From Legionella lytica (lineage in GTDB: Bacteria; Pseudomonadota; Gammaproteobacteria; Legionellales; Legionellaceae): 64,000 nucleotides of DNA. Shown piece after piece: positions 8,941 through 23,023 of the stretch. Below the pieces are notes generated by a model. It worked only from the letters and a program-made list of their open reading frames with translations, was not told the DNA's origin and ran no database searches. The translations under genes and the position numbers were made by a program. The stretch lies in contig NZ_CP071527.1 in NCBI RefSeq assembly GCF_023921225.1, positions 3,055,501 through 3,119,500 of the forward strand. The letters are read 5' to 3'. The stretch's first letter is position 1. Each line of letters begins with the position of its first letter.

Positions 8941-11178
8941 CTAACCAGCCTCAGTCACCTGCAGCTGGGTTACATTCTGCAAACCACGTGGCAGGCGATT
9001 GCCTCGACGTCCACGTTCGCCTAAATAATGTTCCAAATCCCCTCCTTTCAGCGTGAAGTGGCGCTTTCCAGCATGGACAGTAAGGGAGTCATTCTTAGTG
9101 AGGACTTGCACATCAATAACATACTCCTCACGTGACGCAGCTTTAGCGGAAGGAATGCTAATTAACTTATTACCTTTACCACGAGATAACTCCGGTAGCT
9201 CCTTAACAGGAAATACTAACAATCGTCCTACACTAGTCGCACAGGCCACTAAAAGCTCTTCATGATTAGGCACGATGCGTGGTGGCAAAATGAGGCTGGC
9301 TTCGGGCAATTTAATGCAAGCTTTACCATTACGATTTTTCACATAAAGATCGCTAATGGTGGCAATAAATCCATAACCCGCATCGCTTGCTAATAAAACC
9401 TTTTGTTCGGCTTCACCGCCAACAACCGTTTCAAACAAAGCTCCCTCAGCAGGATTTAATTTTCCAGTGAGTGGTTCGCCTTGCCCACGGGCGGAAGGTA
9501 ATGAGTGTCCAGGTAAGGAATAAACCTTCCCCTCACTATCAAAGAAAATGATTTGCTGGTTTGAACGACCAGCAGCTTGCGCCTTAAACTCATCTCCTGC
9601 TTTATAGCTCAGTTCGGTGCCATTGACATCATGCCCTTTCGCGGCACGTACCCAACCATTCTTGGAGAGAACTACGGTGATTGGCTCATTAGGCAGAATG
9701 TCTTCTTCTTTTAACGCTTGTGACTCTTGGCGCACGATAATAGGTGAGCGTCGAACATCACCGAACTCATCACGATCGCGAATAATTTCTTCTTTAACTA
9801 AGTTTCTCAACTTAGTCTCGCTAGCCAAGGTGCTTTGTAATTGATCGCGCTCAGCAGATAAATCATCCAACTCGCCACGTATCTTAAACTCTTCTAATTT
9901 CGCCAAATGACGCAATTTCATTTCTAAAATTGCTTCAGCCTGTCGTTCGCTTAAATTAAAACGCGCAATGAGCCCTTCTTTAGGATTGTCATGCTCGCGA
10001 ATAATGGCGATTACTTCATCAATATTCAAATAAGCAATGAGCAAGCCTTCTAACACGTGAATGCGTTCGAGAACTTTTGCCAAACGATATTCTAAACGGC
10101 GAGTTACCACGCCAATACGATAAACCAACCACTCATTGAGAATGGTTAATAGATTTTTTACTTTAGGCTTACCATCAAGACCGATCATATTAAAGTTCAC
10201 GCGATAACTGCGCTCTAAATCGGTGGTAGCAAATAAATGCGACATTAAGCCATCTACATCGACACGATTGGAACGAGGAATAATGACCAGACGTGTGGGA
10301 TGTTCATGATCCGACTCATCGCGGAGGTCCTCAACCATCGGCAATTTTTTTTGCTGCATTTGTAATGCAATTTGCTCCATCACTTTCGCACCAGAGACTT
10401 GATAGGGTAATGCAGTGATGACGATGTTTTGCTTTTCCAAGTTGTAAATAGCGCGCATTTTAATGGAGCCATTACCAGTCTCATACAGCGTTGAAATCAT
10501 TTCTGGTGGCGTAATAATTTCCGCTGCCGTAGGAAAGTCAGGGCCTTTAATATATTGATTAATAGTGGCCAAATCGGCTTGTGGATTCTCCAACAAATGC
10601 ACACAGGCATTCGCTACTTCCGTTAAGTTATGCGGCAAAATATCCGAAGCCATACCTACCGCAATCCCGGTAGCACCATTTAACAGGATATTAGGTAAAC
10701 GAGCGGGAAGTAATGCAGGCTCTTGCAAAGTCCCATCAAAGTTATCTACCCAATCAACCGTTCCTTGCTGTAACTCTGAAAGTAATACTTCCGCATAAGC
10801 AGACAAACGCGCTTCTGTATAACGCATAGCTGCGAATGATTTTGGATCATCGGGAGAACCCCAGTTTCCTTGGCCATCAACAAATGGATAACGATAGGAG
10901 AATGGCTGAGCCATTAAAACCATTGCTTCATAACAAGCACTGTCGCCATGAGGATGGAATTTACCTAAGACATCCCCCACAGTACGCGCGGATTTTTTAT
11001 GTTTGGCTGTGGCCTTTAAGCCTAATTCGGACATCGCATACACAATACGTCGTTGTACCGGTTTGAGTCCGTCAGCAATATGCGGTAACGCTCTATCGAG
11101 AATGACATACATAGAGTAATCAAGATAAGCTTTTTCTGTAAATTCAGTGAGTTCTTTTCGTTCTGTAGCTTCGTTCAT
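8941..11178 (-). CDS. parC: DNA topoisomerase IV subunit A
   Basis: This 745-residue protein is the DNA-cleaving subunit of topoisomerase IV, which decatenates daughter chromosomes with ParE. It is ParC rather than GyrA because the opening helices read [16 protein letters not shown] and the protein lacks the long GyrA-box C-terminal domain. The catalytic tyrosine is Y120 in [11 protein letters not shown]. The quinolone-determining region reads [10 protein letters not shown] with Ser80 and Glu84, the wild-type residues, so no target-site quinolone resistance is visible. Length matches the family (about 750). It is monocistronic here; parE is not in the window. A 550-bp non-coding stretch separates it from atpC. 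Confidence 0.97.
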   Translation of the reverse strand: MNEATERKELTEFTEKAYLDYSMYVILDRALPHIADGLKPVQRRIVYAMSELGLKATAKHKKSARTVGDVLGKFHPHGDSACYEAMVLMAQPFSYRYPFVDGQGNWGSPDDPKSFAAMRYTEARLSAYAEVLLSELQQGTVDWVDNFDGTLQEPALLPARLPNILLNGATGIAVGMASDILPHNLTEVANACVHLLENPQADLATINQYIKGPDFPTAAEIITPPEMISTLYETGNGSIKMRAIYNLEKQNIVITALPYQVSGAKVMEQIALQMQQKKLPMVEDLRDESDHEHPTRLVIIPRSNRVDVDGLMSHLFATTDLERSYRVNFNMIGLDGKPKVKNLLTILNEWLVYRIGVVTRRLEYRLAKVLERIHVLEGLLIAYLNIDEVIAIIREHDNPKEGLIARFNLSERQAEAILEMKLRHLAKLEEFKIRGELDDLSAERDQLQSTLASETKLRNLVKEEIIRDRDEFGDVRRSPIIVRQESQALKEEDILPNEPITVVLSKNGWVRAAKGHDVNGTELSYKAGDEFKAQAAGRSNQQIIFFDSEGKVYSLPGHSLPSARGQGEPLTGKLNPAEGALFETVVGGEAEQKVLLASDAGYGFIATISDLYVKNRNGKACIKLPEASLILPPRIVPNHEELLVACATSVGRLLVFPVKELPELSRGKGNKLISIPSAKAASREEYVIDVQVLTKNDSLTVHAGKRHFTLKGGDLEHYLGERGRRGNRLPRGLQNVTQLQVTEAG

Positions 11179-11289
11179 AATTTTGTTTTCATCGTTATCT
11201 ATTAAGACTATTTAACCATTGCTCTGGGCCCTTGCATAGCTATTTTACCAGAGGAAAGGGAATGTTAGATATATATACAGCCTGCAAAT

Positions 11290-11416
11290 TGTGAATAACT
11301 TTATCTTTTTTTTCAAGCACAGCGGTTATATCAACTTAACTTATTGATTTTTAAATATATTTATTGAGTTCGTTCTTTGCCCCTTATGAACAACCTGTGG
11401 ATAACCTTGTGTATGA
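11290..11416 (-). promoter_or_regulatory. Cluster of DnaA-box sequences in the parC-atpC gap
   Basis: On the minus strand TTATTCACA (11298-11290) and TTATCCACA (11404-11396) both match the DnaA consensus TTATNCACA exactly. A third site, TCATACACA (11416-11408), has one mismatch and lies four bases from the second. All point the same way. Between the first two is a very AT-rich run (about 11331-11368). This is the sort of arrangement found at replication origins or DnaA-regulated promoters, and E. coli oriC lies near its atp operon. No dnaA, mnmG or rsmG gene is in the window, so origin function is unproven. Confidence 0.45.
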
Positions 11417-11490
11417 CGCAGGAATAAATCTGCTAAGTTATTGTAAGTACCGAAGTTTATATTGCTACGCCTAAATCACGACATCAAAAT

Positions 11491-11520
11491 GTTGGGCTGC
11501 TGCACGCCCAACCTAGGTTG
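11491..11520. repeat. Hairpin plus 12-bp palindrome in the parC-atpC gap
   Basis: GTTGGGC (11491-11497) pairs with GCCCAAC (11506-11512) around an eight-base loop, and overlaps a perfect 12-bp palindrome CAACCTAGGTTG (11509-11520). No gene is supported between 11179 and 11731; two short frames there are antisense-like and have no recognisable product. Confidence 0.45.
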
Positions 11521-11694
11521 CACCACAAATAATTTTTGTTGAGCTTGACCAAGCAATTCGCTCATTCGTATTCGTGAACATCGGCATAAGAAAAACTACA
11601 TTTTTTGCAAATAGCAAAAATCGGAGGACTCTATAGAAAATAATAAGTCCGCGGATAAATCGAAAAGAAATGATACTTGAGAATCGAAGAAGAA

Positions 11695-11723
11695 GCCGAG
11701 ATAAAGCATTCGCTTTTCTCGGC
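11695..11723 (-). terminator. Rho-independent-type terminator of the atp operon
   Basis: Nine bases after the atpC stop, the minus strand carries GCCGAGA (11723-11717) and its complement TCTCGGC (11701-11695) enclosing an inner AAGC/GCTT pairing. It is followed by a pyrimidine-rich TTCTTCTTC tail. Position and form fit the end of the atp transcript. Confidence 0.75.
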
Positions 11724-11731
11724 ATAAGAAT

Positions 11732-12154
11732 CTACTTAACTGTTTTTCTGACTTTTTGAATAGCACGGATTTGGGCAACAGCACGGGCCAACTCAGCAGC
11801 TGCGACAGAATAATCCATCTCGCCACTCTTGTTCGCCATATCAGCTTCTGCTTGTGCTTTTGCAGCTAGAGCAGCAGCCTCATCAAGATGATCTGCGCGC
11901 TCAACCACATCGGCCAGAACGGTGACACAGTTTGGTTGTACTTCTAACATACCGCCCTGAACATAGTAAATATCTTGATGACCGCCAGGTAAAGTCAATC
12001 TGACTTCGCCTGGTTTCAAGACAGTCAGTAAAGGGGCATGACCTGCAGTAATACCCACTTCACCTAATTCCCCAGTAGCAACGACCATCTCTACTAAGCC
12101 AGAGAATATTTCCTGTTCAGCACTAACGATATCCAAGTGCGTTGTTATAGTCAT
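11732..12154 (-). CDS. atpC: F1Fo ATP synthase epsilon subunit
   Basis: The epsilon subunit sits on the central stalk of F1 and tunes coupling and ATP hydrolysis. The product has the N-terminal beta-sandwich (THLDIVSAEQEIFSG, GHAPLLTVLKPGEV) and the C-terminal helical hairpin. I place the start at ATG 12154, five codons inside the longest frame (12169), because GAGG lies nine bases upstream of it and the protein then begins MTITTHLD as in homologues. The longer start overlaps the atpD stop and has no ribosome site. This gives 140 residues, normal for the family. It is the last gene of the operon. Confidence 0.95.
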   Translation of the reverse strand: MTITTHLDIVSAEQEIFSGLVEMVVATGELGEVGITAGHAPLLTVLKPGEVRLTLPGGHQDIYYVQGGMLEVQPNCVTVLADVVERADHLDEAAALAAKAQAEADMANKSGEMDYSVAAAELARAVAQIRAIQKVRKTVK

Positions 12155-12165
12155 GTCATCTTGCC

Positions 12166-14447
<2,282 letters not shown>

Positions 14448-14469
14448 ATCTTATCTCGCCTTAAATTGA

Positions 14470-16023
14470 CTACCAACTAGCTGTACGTTTAAAGTCTTCA
14501 ACAGCTTTCTTCAATTGTGCTTCAATATCGTTATCGTAAGCACCTGCTTCATTGATTGAATGCATCAATGCAGCTTGAGTAGTACGCATGTAGTCATGTA
14601 AAGAACCTAAGAATGATGAAATTTCATTTAATGGAACATCATCTAAATAACCTTTTTCAACAACAAACAAGGCAACACCCATATCTGCTACAGAGTATGG
14701 AGCATATTGTTTTTGCTTCATAAGTTCAGTAATACGTTGACCACGCTCTAATTGCTTACGGGTTGCATCGTCAAGGTCAGATGCGAACTGAGAGAAGGCC
14801 TCTAATTCACGGAACTGAGCTAATGCTAAACGAGTACCACCACCAAGCTTTTTCATGATCTTAGTTTGTGCCGCACCACCCACACGCGATACTGACAAAC
14901 CTGAGTTAATCGCAGGTCGAACACCGGAGTTGAATAAGTCAACATCAAGGAAAATCTGACCGTCAGTGATCGAAATTACGTTAGTAGGTACGAATGCAGA
15001 TACGTCACCCGCTTGCGTCTCAATAATTGGCAATGCAGTTAATGAACCTGTTTTACCTTTTACTTCGCCTTTAGTTAATTTTTCTACTTCATCAGCGTTA
15101 ATACGCGCAGCTCTTTCTAAGAGACGTGAATGTAAGTAGAAAATATCCCCTGGATACGCTTCACGACCTGGTGGTCTACGTAGTAACAAGGAAATTTGGC
15201 GGTATGCCCAAGCTTGCTTGGTTAAATCATCATAAACGATTAATGCATCTTCGCCACGCTCCATGAAGTATTCACCCATGGTGCATCCTGCGTAAGGAGC
15301 AATAAACTGTAATGCAGCTGTATCAGAAGCACCCGCAACGACAACAATAGTGTGCTCTAATGCGCCGTGCTCTTCTAATTTACGTACGATTGCGGCAACT
15401 GAAGAAGCCTTCTGGCCAACAGCTACGTATACGCACTTAACGCCAGTACCTTTTTGGTTAATGATGGCATCAATAGCAATCGCTGTTTTACCAGTTTGAC
15501 GGTCACCAATGATCAGCTCACGCTGTCCACGGCCAACTGGTACCATCGCATCAATCGCGATTAATCCAGTTTGTACTGGTTGATCTACTGATTTACGAGC
15601 AATAACGCCAGGAGCTACTTTCTCGATTGGCGCCATAGCAGTTGCTTCAATTGGGCCTTTTCCATCAATTGGGTTACCTAATGCATCAACTACACGACCT
15701 AAAAGTGCGTTACCTACTGGCACTTCAAGAATACGACCCGTACATTTAACTTTTTGGCCTTCAGCTAAAGATGAAGCATCACCAAGGATTACTGCACCTA
15801 CTGCATCGCGCTCTAAGTTTAACGCAAGACCATAAACTCCGCCTGGGAACTCAATCATTTCCCCAGCCATTACGTCTTTAAGACCATGAATTGTAGCAAC
15901 GTTGTCTTTAAAGCTTACTACAGTACCTTCATCGTTTGCTTCAGATACTACATTGAACTGTTCTATTTTCTTTCTGATTAATTCACTGATTTCAGAAGGA
16001 TTTAATGCTACTTGTTCTGACAT
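14470..16023 (-). CDS. atpA: F1Fo ATP synthase alpha subunit
   Basis: Alpha alternates with beta in the F1 hexamer and holds non-catalytic nucleotide sites. The 517-residue product has the P-loop GDRQTGKT at 173-180 and the conserved segment [18 protein letters not shown], which contains the arginine that reaches into the neighbouring catalytic site. Length is close to the E. coli value of 513. It is 17 bases downstream of atpH and 22 upstream of atpG. Confidence 0.98.
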   Translation of the reverse strand: MSEQVALNPSEISELIRKKIEQFNVVSEANDEGTVVSFKDNVATIHGLKDVMAGEMIEFPGGVYGLALNLERDAVGAVILGDASSLAEGQKVKCTGRILEVPVGNALLGRVVDALGNPIDGKGPIEATAMAPIEKVAPGVIARKSVDQPVQTGLIAIDAMVPVGRGQRELIIGDRQTGKTAIAIDAIINQKGTGVKCVYVAVGQKASSVAAIVRKLEEHGALEHTIVVVAGASDTAALQFIAPYAGCTMGEYFMERGEDALIVYDDLTKQAWAYRQISLLLRRPPGREAYPGDIFYLHSRLLERAARINADEVEKLTKGEVKGKTGSLTALPIIETQAGDVSAFVPTNVISITDGQIFLDVDLFNSGVRPAINSGLSVSRVGGAAQTKIMKKLGGGTRLALAQFRELEAFSQFASDLDDATRKQLERGQRITELMKQKQYAPYSVADMGVALFVVEKGYLDDVPLNEISSFLGSLHDYMRTTQAALMHSINEAGAYDNDIEAQLKKAVEDFKRTASW

Positions 16024-16040
16024 GAAAATTATCCTCTAAT

Positions 16041-16583
16041 TTAAGCGGCTAAGTTGGTATGAAGCTTTCTTAGCTTGCCCCGAACTGAACCATCGATAAC
16101 TAAATCGCCTGCTCGAATAACAGCCCCACCAAGCAGGGTAGGATCAATACTGATATTTAATGTAACTTTACGCTGTAAGCGCTTACTTAAAGATTCTATT
16201 AATCGCTCTTTTTGTGCTGCAGATAAGTCAGAGAAACTGCTTACGTCCACATCCAGAGTTTTTTCTTGCTCTGCGCGAAGAGCTTCGTAATGAGCACAAA
16301 TCTCCGGCAACAGCATTAAACGTTTGTTTGTAGCCAGTAAGGCAACCAAATTATTTATTGATTCGCTCTTTTTTGACCCAGCATTGACTATGCCTTGCAG
16401 CAACTCAATTTGCTGAGCAACAGTTGAAGCAGGATTTTCAATAAACTGAGCAGCTTCAGGATGCATGACAGCCTGGGCAAGCGTTGTCAAATGTGCTGAC
16501 CACCCGGCTAATTGATTCTCTGCTAAGGCTGATTCAAAAATAGCTTTGGCATAAGGTCTGGCAATAGTGGTGCTATCAGACAT
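16041..16583 (-). CDS. atpH: F1Fo ATP synthase delta subunit
   Basis: Delta (OSCP) ties the top of F1 to the peripheral stalk. The 180-residue product begins with the family motif [12 protein letters not shown], a six-helix N-terminal domain, and ends with the conserved [25 protein letters not shown] C-terminal strand region. Length matches E. coli (177). The ATG follows the atpF stop by one base, indicating translational coupling. Confidence 0.96.
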   Translation of the reverse strand: MSDSTTIARPYAKAIFESALAENQLAGWSAHLTTLAQAVMHPEAAQFIENPASTVAQQIELLQGIVNAGSKKSESINNLVALLATNKRLMLLPEICAHYEALRAEQEKTLDVDVSSFSDLSAAQKERLIESLSKRLQRKVTLNISIDPTLLGGAVIRAGDLVIDGSVRGKLRKLHTNLAA

Positions 16584-16584
16584 T

Positions 16585-17055
16585 TTAAATCTCTTCTATC
16601 AAGTTATCTAACAGTGCAGCATTCGCTTTCGCGTCTACTTCACGCATTAAAATCTTCTCAGCGCCAGTAACAGCTAAGGTAGCAACTTGCTTACGCAGTT
16701 CTTCTTTAGCATGGTTTACTTGTTGCGATAATTGCTCTTGTGCTTGCTTAAATTGCATTTGCGCTTCTTGCTTCGCAGCTTCTTTTGCTTCTTCAATGAT
16801 TTGAGCAGCACGCTTGTTTGCTTTTTCAATGATGTCAGCTGATTGAACTTTAGCTTGCTTTAACTCATCTTTGACGCGATGTTGTGCTAATTCAAGTTCT
16901 TTACGACCACGCTCAGCGGCAGATAGACCATCAGCAATTTTGTCTTGTCGTTCTTCCAATGCTTTCGCTAATGGAGGCCAAACTAGTTTCATGGTAAATA
17001 AAACAAAAGCTGCGAATACCAGCATTTGTACTATTAATGTTAAGTTAATATCCAC
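16585..17055 (-). CDS. atpF: F1Fo ATP synthase b subunit
   Basis: Subunit b is the peripheral stator: one N-terminal membrane helix ([20 protein letters not shown]) followed by a long charged coiled coil that binds delta. I place the start at GTG 17055. A CAGGAG ribosome site lies nine bases upstream, and the product is then 156 residues, the same as E. coli, beginning with the usual DINLTLI. The longer frame would need a TTG codon at 17076 inside that ribosome site, so it is unlikely. The GTG start may lower expression relative to atpE. Confidence 0.95.
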   Translation of the reverse strand: MDINLTLIVQMLVFAAFVLFTMKLVWPPLAKALEERQDKIADGLSAAERGRKELELAQHRVKDELKQAKVQSADIIEKANKRAAQIIEEAKEAAKQEAQMQFKQAQEQLSQQVNHAKEELRKQVATLAVTGAEKILMREVDAKANAALLDNLIEEI

Positions 17056-17111
17056 CGTAATTATCTCCTGCAACAATCAGGGCGCTTAATAAGCGCCCCA
17101 ATCATTTGTTA

Positions 17112-17399
<288 letters not shown>

Positions 17400-17425
17400 T
17401 TAAATGGATGATGAAAATAAATCGA

Positions 17426-18650
<1,225 letters not shown>

Positions 18651-18870
18651 ATATTCACCTAAGTTTCACCGCGCGGATTATAAAGCAACCAAATTAAATG
18701 ATCAACGATCCCTGCGGTTTTAATCAATTTTATTGGTAAATTATCACTCACCTATAGTTGAGTGCCGGTTTGAAAATCAAAGTCTGCACTCATGCTCATC
18801 AAAACTATAACATCAACTTGCCAGGCGCTACGCCAAAGCACAGTTTGATATGGTAACCTAATACTCATTA

Positions 18871-21783
18871 TCATGCTGATATACTCACCGATGCTTCCTC
18901 TGTGCACTGTACGCACAAATTTTCCAGGAACTGCGTGTATGCTTTTAAAATATACTTTAGAGCGATTATACTGAAATTTATTTCTTGCAAATTGAGAATC
19001 TGCTCAAGCTCTGTTTGCTTTATCGTATCCGCGAGCCTAATAAGACCATTTATCGCAATATCATAACCAGGGTGGTCACCTAAAATGTGGAGTAATGCAT
19101 GTTGTTCATCCGCTAAAATTTGAATGAAACAAGAAATTATCTGTTGTACTCCATCGTTTGTGGCATAGGGAGCAATGGCCAATAAAGTTAAGCATGTTTC
19201 CCGGCATACCTTGTAATTGGTATCCTCAGCCTCTTTAAACTGAGACGTTAAAACCTCTTCGAGAGAATCTTTTGTTATTAAATGAGCAATATTGCGCAGA
19301 TATTTAGCAGTAGACACGTCTACTTTTCCTGCCAATAGGATTATCAATGAGTTTAATTCCTCATCCTGCAAACATTGGGCTATTCTAGTTAAAACAGCAA
19401 ATACCTTAGGATTGCGCTCATCCAATTTCTCAATTAGATGTATTTTCATCATCGTAATTTGTTCTTGACTTAGCCTGGGAACTAACTTAGCTAGCCCGTT
19501 CAAAGCAGCATTCATTAAGTCACTGGAGCCTACATTGCTAGTTATTATTGCGATGAATAATTCATAAACCTCATTCACATATTCATCTGCAACCAAATGC
19601 ATCACTTGGGGTATGACTTCCTCTACCCCATAAACAAAATCTTCATCCTTTAACATCTTGATACAATCAATCAGAACCCTTCCTGACGGGCGTATCGGAA
19701 CTGCAGAAAAAATCATTAAAAAGCCCCAAAAAACCTGCTCACGGATATCCACATCTGGACTTTTAAGAAGCTCTTCATGTTTTTTTATAAAGGCGTCTAA
19801 TTGACCGCTGAACATATGAACAGGAATGATGCTTAGCCATTTCATATTTTGCAGCTCTTGCAAACAAAGTGCCACATAAGCGTCTAGCTGGGACTCACTA
19901 AATTTGGGAATCAATAAAGATAATGCTTTTACCTTTAATTCAGCATCGTCGTCATGATCTATCGCTGCATTCATTAAATTAGGAATTAAGTCACCTGCAC
20001 AGTCAGTCGTAGACATTAAAGGAGCCAATTCAATAAGCGCAGTAAATCGGTAATCATCATGACCCGACTCTAGCATCTCGTTAATCAGGCCCTTTTTAAG
20101 TAGAAAGAGGTGCGGTTTTAAAGACTTTAATGCAGTACGTGCTGCGAAAGACACCTCACCATCCAAATTTTTGCTTAGCGTAATCAATTTTAAAATAATG
20201 TCATCGGGGCAGGGGGATAATGGCGCAGCTAACTCCGCAATGATATTAATCGCCTTGATTTTTTCATCTTTATTATCACTAGATAGAGCAGGGAAACACC
20301 TCTGTATATATTTTGCTAATTGCATGACGGATAACTTTCTGACTACCGATTTTAAAGCACTTTTCACGCTGTCACCATGCGTTTGTTCTGCTATTGCCAG
20401 CATTAGATTAGTAATTAACTCTTCTGGTATTTCCGGTAAGCCTAATACGAATAAATCAAGCTCATCAAGGCAATAAACGCTGGCTCGCACCTTGGGATCC
20501 GGATGTCTCATTCGCGAAAATATTATCTCAGTAAGCGTATTTAACAAGATTGAATTGTTAGAGGTAAGTAAAATCAATGCATTAAAAGAATGGCGATCAG
20601 TGATCCGCTCATTTTCTGTGCTTAGATGAGTATCATTAATCGTATTAAGAAAACGTTGCAGTAGAGCCTCTGGAAAATGCCTCTTATGCGCCCTTATCAG
20701 GGCAAAAAATGCATCACTTGCAAGATTCGGAGTATACCTCTCGATGGAAGCATTGGTTAAACATAAAGCAAGGGCTCTATTTAATTGTTGTTCATTCAAC
20801 TTTGCAGCCATGAGCATTAAGCCAGTATAGTTGGATTTTTGCATCACCGTTTCCGATTCGTTGTCCGCCTCAATTTGCTCTAAAACTAGTTCAGGAGAAC
20901 TAGGAATAAAAGTAAGCGCCCCCTCCCACATATCTTTTCGTCGCTCATATGCGTCTTTTAAAAGCAAGTTAAGCCCTATAGCATCATCTTCATTTTCGTC
21001 CAATTGGACTAGGGCCAGGGTCTTGAGTTTCTCCACAGCCTCCCAAAGATCATTTTTTATTTCGTCGGACACATCCCCAAAGCATTGAAGAATCCGAATG
21101 CAATGCACTTTGGAGATCAAGCTTGTTTCAGACCAACTTAAACAATTTTTTATTCTATTTATCCATTGTTCCCTTTCCTCTGATGAATAAGGAGCTAAAA
21201 TATTTTCTTCATTGCCCAACTGCTGAAACCAGCTCTTTAATGTCTGAGCTTGAAAACGTAACGCTTCTTTATCTTGCCGTTCGAACAAAATTTCTAAAAT
21301 ATGGGTATAAAAAGCATTATTGGTTGAGATTATCTTAATTAGATCTCGAGAAGGAGTAGTTCTCAAAATCACTCCTTGCGCGTCACGATGATTATCTGGA
21401 GCAAAGAAATTTACGGCTCCCGTGATACGAGAAGCATGCGTCACTTCGAGTATGTTTTGTAAGTATATTTCGCTAAAAAGGTCTTTCTCTGTTTGAGAAA
21501 GTGCAACACATTTTAAGCTTTTCTTTAATTCTTGTTTTTGAAAAATAGAGGGGAGTGCTATTTTAAATGCTAATGCTGCTTGGCTATCACTAGGTTCTAA
21601 GAAGTTATGTATGAGGATGGAGGCCAATTGTGATTCAATTATCGTATGATCAGCATAATTTGACGTGGAATCTACCCACTTTTGCAGTTGTTGAATGACT
21701 AAGGGCGAGCCTGGATCGCTATTTTCTCTAGTATATTGTTGTAATAGTACCTTTATTTTCTCAATTTTATCCAAAGAGATCAT
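18871..21783 (-). CDS. Large HEAT/ARM-like helical repeat protein
   Basis: This 970-residue product is almost wholly alpha-helical, with a recurring ~35-45 residue pattern of paired amphipathic helices (for example LKVKALSLLIPKFSESQLDA, repeated leucine-rich blocks with Ala/Asp turns) that fits HEAT- or armadillo-type solenoids. No enzymatic motif, signal peptide or membrane helix is seen. Such solenoids usually bind other proteins. In Legionella many large repeat proteins are Dot/Icm substrates, so an effector role is plausible but inferred. The C-terminus is rich in Glu and Ser. It is a single gene between the atp operon and a methyltransferase gene, with its own 200-bp leader. Confidence 0.75.
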   Translation of the reverse strand: MISLDKIEKIKVLLQQYTRENSDPGSPLVIQQLQKWVDSTSNYADHTIIESQLASILIHNFLEPSDSQAALAFKIALPSIFQKQELKKSLKCVALSQTEKDLFSEIYLQNILEVTHASRITGAVNFFAPDNHRDAQGVILRTTPSRDLIKIISTNNAFYTHILEILFERQDKEALRFQAQTLKSWFQQLGNEENILAPYSSEEREQWINRIKNCLSWSETSLISKVHCIRILQCFGDVSDEIKNDLWEAVEKLKTLALVQLDENEDDAIGLNLLLKDAYERRKDMWEGALTFIPSSPELVLEQIEADNESETVMQKSNYTGLMLMAAKLNEQQLNRALALCLTNASIERYTPNLASDAFFALIRAHKRHFPEALLQRFLNTINDTHLSTENERITDRHSFNALILLTSNNSILLNTLTEIIFSRMRHPDPKVRASVYCLDELDLFVLGLPEIPEELITNLMLAIAEQTHGDSVKSALKSVVRKLSVMQLAKYIQRCFPALSSDNKDEKIKAINIIAELAAPLSPCPDDIILKLITLSKNLDGEVSFAARTALKSLKPHLFLLKKGLINEMLESGHDDYRFTALIELAPLMSTTDCAGDLIPNLMNAAIDHDDDAELKVKALSLLIPKFSESQLDAYVALCLQELQNMKWLSIIPVHMFSGQLDAFIKKHEELLKSPDVDIREQVFWGFLMIFSAVPIRPSGRVLIDCIKMLKDEDFVYGVEEVIPQVMHLVADEYVNEVYELFIAIITSNVGSSDLMNAALNGLAKLVPRLSQEQITMMKIHLIEKLDERNPKVFAVLTRIAQCLQDEELNSLIILLAGKVDVSTAKYLRNIAHLITKDSLEEVLTSQFKEAEDTNYKVCRETCLTLLAIAPYATNDGVQQIISCFIQILADEQHALLHILGDHPGYDIAINGLIRLADTIKQTELEQILNLQEINFSIIALKYILKAYTQFLENLCVQCTEEASVSISA

Positions 21784-22015
21784 AATTACCCTCTCCTTAC
21801 CATTTTATATTCATGGTCGCCATTATAGGCTCATTTTGTTCAAAACAAAAACTATTCTTATAAGGGCGACAAAGGGCTGCGTCACGTTTCATAGGCCGGA
21901 AACTTGATGAAAATTATTTATAATTAATAGGATACGTATAGAAAATATTTTTTCGCTACTGGCTAAGAAATGATCATGTTATTTATCCCTATCCCAGCCT
22001 ATCGCGTAATGATAA

Positions 22016-22945
22016 CTACAATTTACTGAGAGAAAATGGATAGAAAAACGTAACCTCATGTTTGTTATAAAACAGATTCGTGGTGTAGGAGTTAGGAATT
22101 GCTTGAAATTGTTTAATGATGGATAAATCGATTTCACCTTGTAATTTAATAGTGAAAATCATCTGTTTTGCTTTTCCAGAGGCAATCCACTTCGTGATAA
22201 GTGTGTAAGCACGTTCTGGGTAGCAGGCAATATCCGATAAAACCCAATCAAAACGCTCTTTAAGCGTTGCAGGCTCAATGGCAAATGCACTTTGTTGTAG
22301 GCAAGTTATTCGCGGTAATTTTGCAATTTTGGGATCTAACGGCGCTTTATCAACTGCGGTTACTGCGGTTCCTAAGGACTGCATTACATAAGTCCAGCCT
22401 CCAGGTGATGCCCCCAAATCCAGAGCGGTCTCCCCTGATTTGGGGTAATCTGCTAATAAGGTTAAAGCTTCCCATAATTTTAAATAGGCGCGGTTGGGTG
22501 GATTAATTTTATCTTCAATAAAATAACAGTTCCCTTGTGGCCATTTTTTTAAGCGTTTAGCACTAAAAACCAAGGTATTTTTATCTAAAAGGCTAAATGC
22601 ACCTAAGGGAGGCATAGCTTCGCTCAGAGGGAAATGCTGCATTAATGGCGAATATTGGCGTAATTGTTCTTCGATCAAACGAGAGCGTCTCACATTCTCA
22701 ATAGGATGTAGGTACCAATATTTTCCTGCTTGACGAAGAATTTTTACTGCTTCAGAGATCGATTGAAAGCTAACGATTTGCGGTTCTAACCAAATATCTT
22801 GGGCAAAACAAACGTCAACTTTTTTATGAGGAGAAAAAACTAAATCCGCAACTACCTGGGTGATTTCGCCTAGCTCATTGCAAAGTTCTGTGCGAAATTC
22901 GGGTTTTACCACATAAATTGCCGCGAGTTTTTTTTCAGTTTCCAT
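22016..22945 (-). CDS. RlmM-like 2'-O-ribose RNA methyltransferase
   Basis: The C-terminal half is an FtsJ-type SAM-dependent methyltransferase with the SAM loop LDLGASPGGWTYVMQ (175-189). The catalytic K-D-K-E tetrad of ribose methyltransferases is visible as K156, D238, K267 and E297. The overall layout resembles E. coli RlmM (YgdE), which methylates C2498 of 23S rRNA, but the protein is shorter (309 against 366) and the N-terminal THUMP-like part is reduced. The specific target is therefore an inference. It is monocistronic; the next gene upstream is 78 bp away. Confidence 0.82.
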   Translation of the reverse strand: METEKKLAAIYVVKPEFRTELCNELGEITQVVADLVFSPHKKVDVCFAQDIWLEPQIVSFQSISEAVKILRQAGKYWYLHPIENVRRSRLIEEQLRQYSPLMQHFPLSEAMPPLGAFSLLDKNTLVFSAKRLKKWPQGNCYFIEDKINPPNRAYLKLWEALTLLADYPKSGETALDLGASPGGWTYVMQSLGTAVTAVDKAPLDPKIAKLPRITCLQQSAFAIEPATLKERFDWVLSDIACYPERAYTLITKWIASGKAKQMIFTIKLQGEIDLSIIKQFQAIPNSYTTNLFYNKHEVTFFYPFSLSKL

Positions 22946-23023
22946 GAAGCTAACTTAAAATAGGTTTTCAACAAGTGCTTATAGCATATCATTGTGACTG
23001 CATTTAATACAGAGCGTACGCAG

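Noticed and set aside
8941..11178. GyrA
   Set aside because: Opening helices read [10 protein letters not shown] and [13 protein letters not shown] as in ParC, and the length and C-terminus fit ParC.
11513..11826. Two 70-76 codon frames in the parC-atpC gap
   Set aside because: They overlap each other, the terminator and atpC, and look random.
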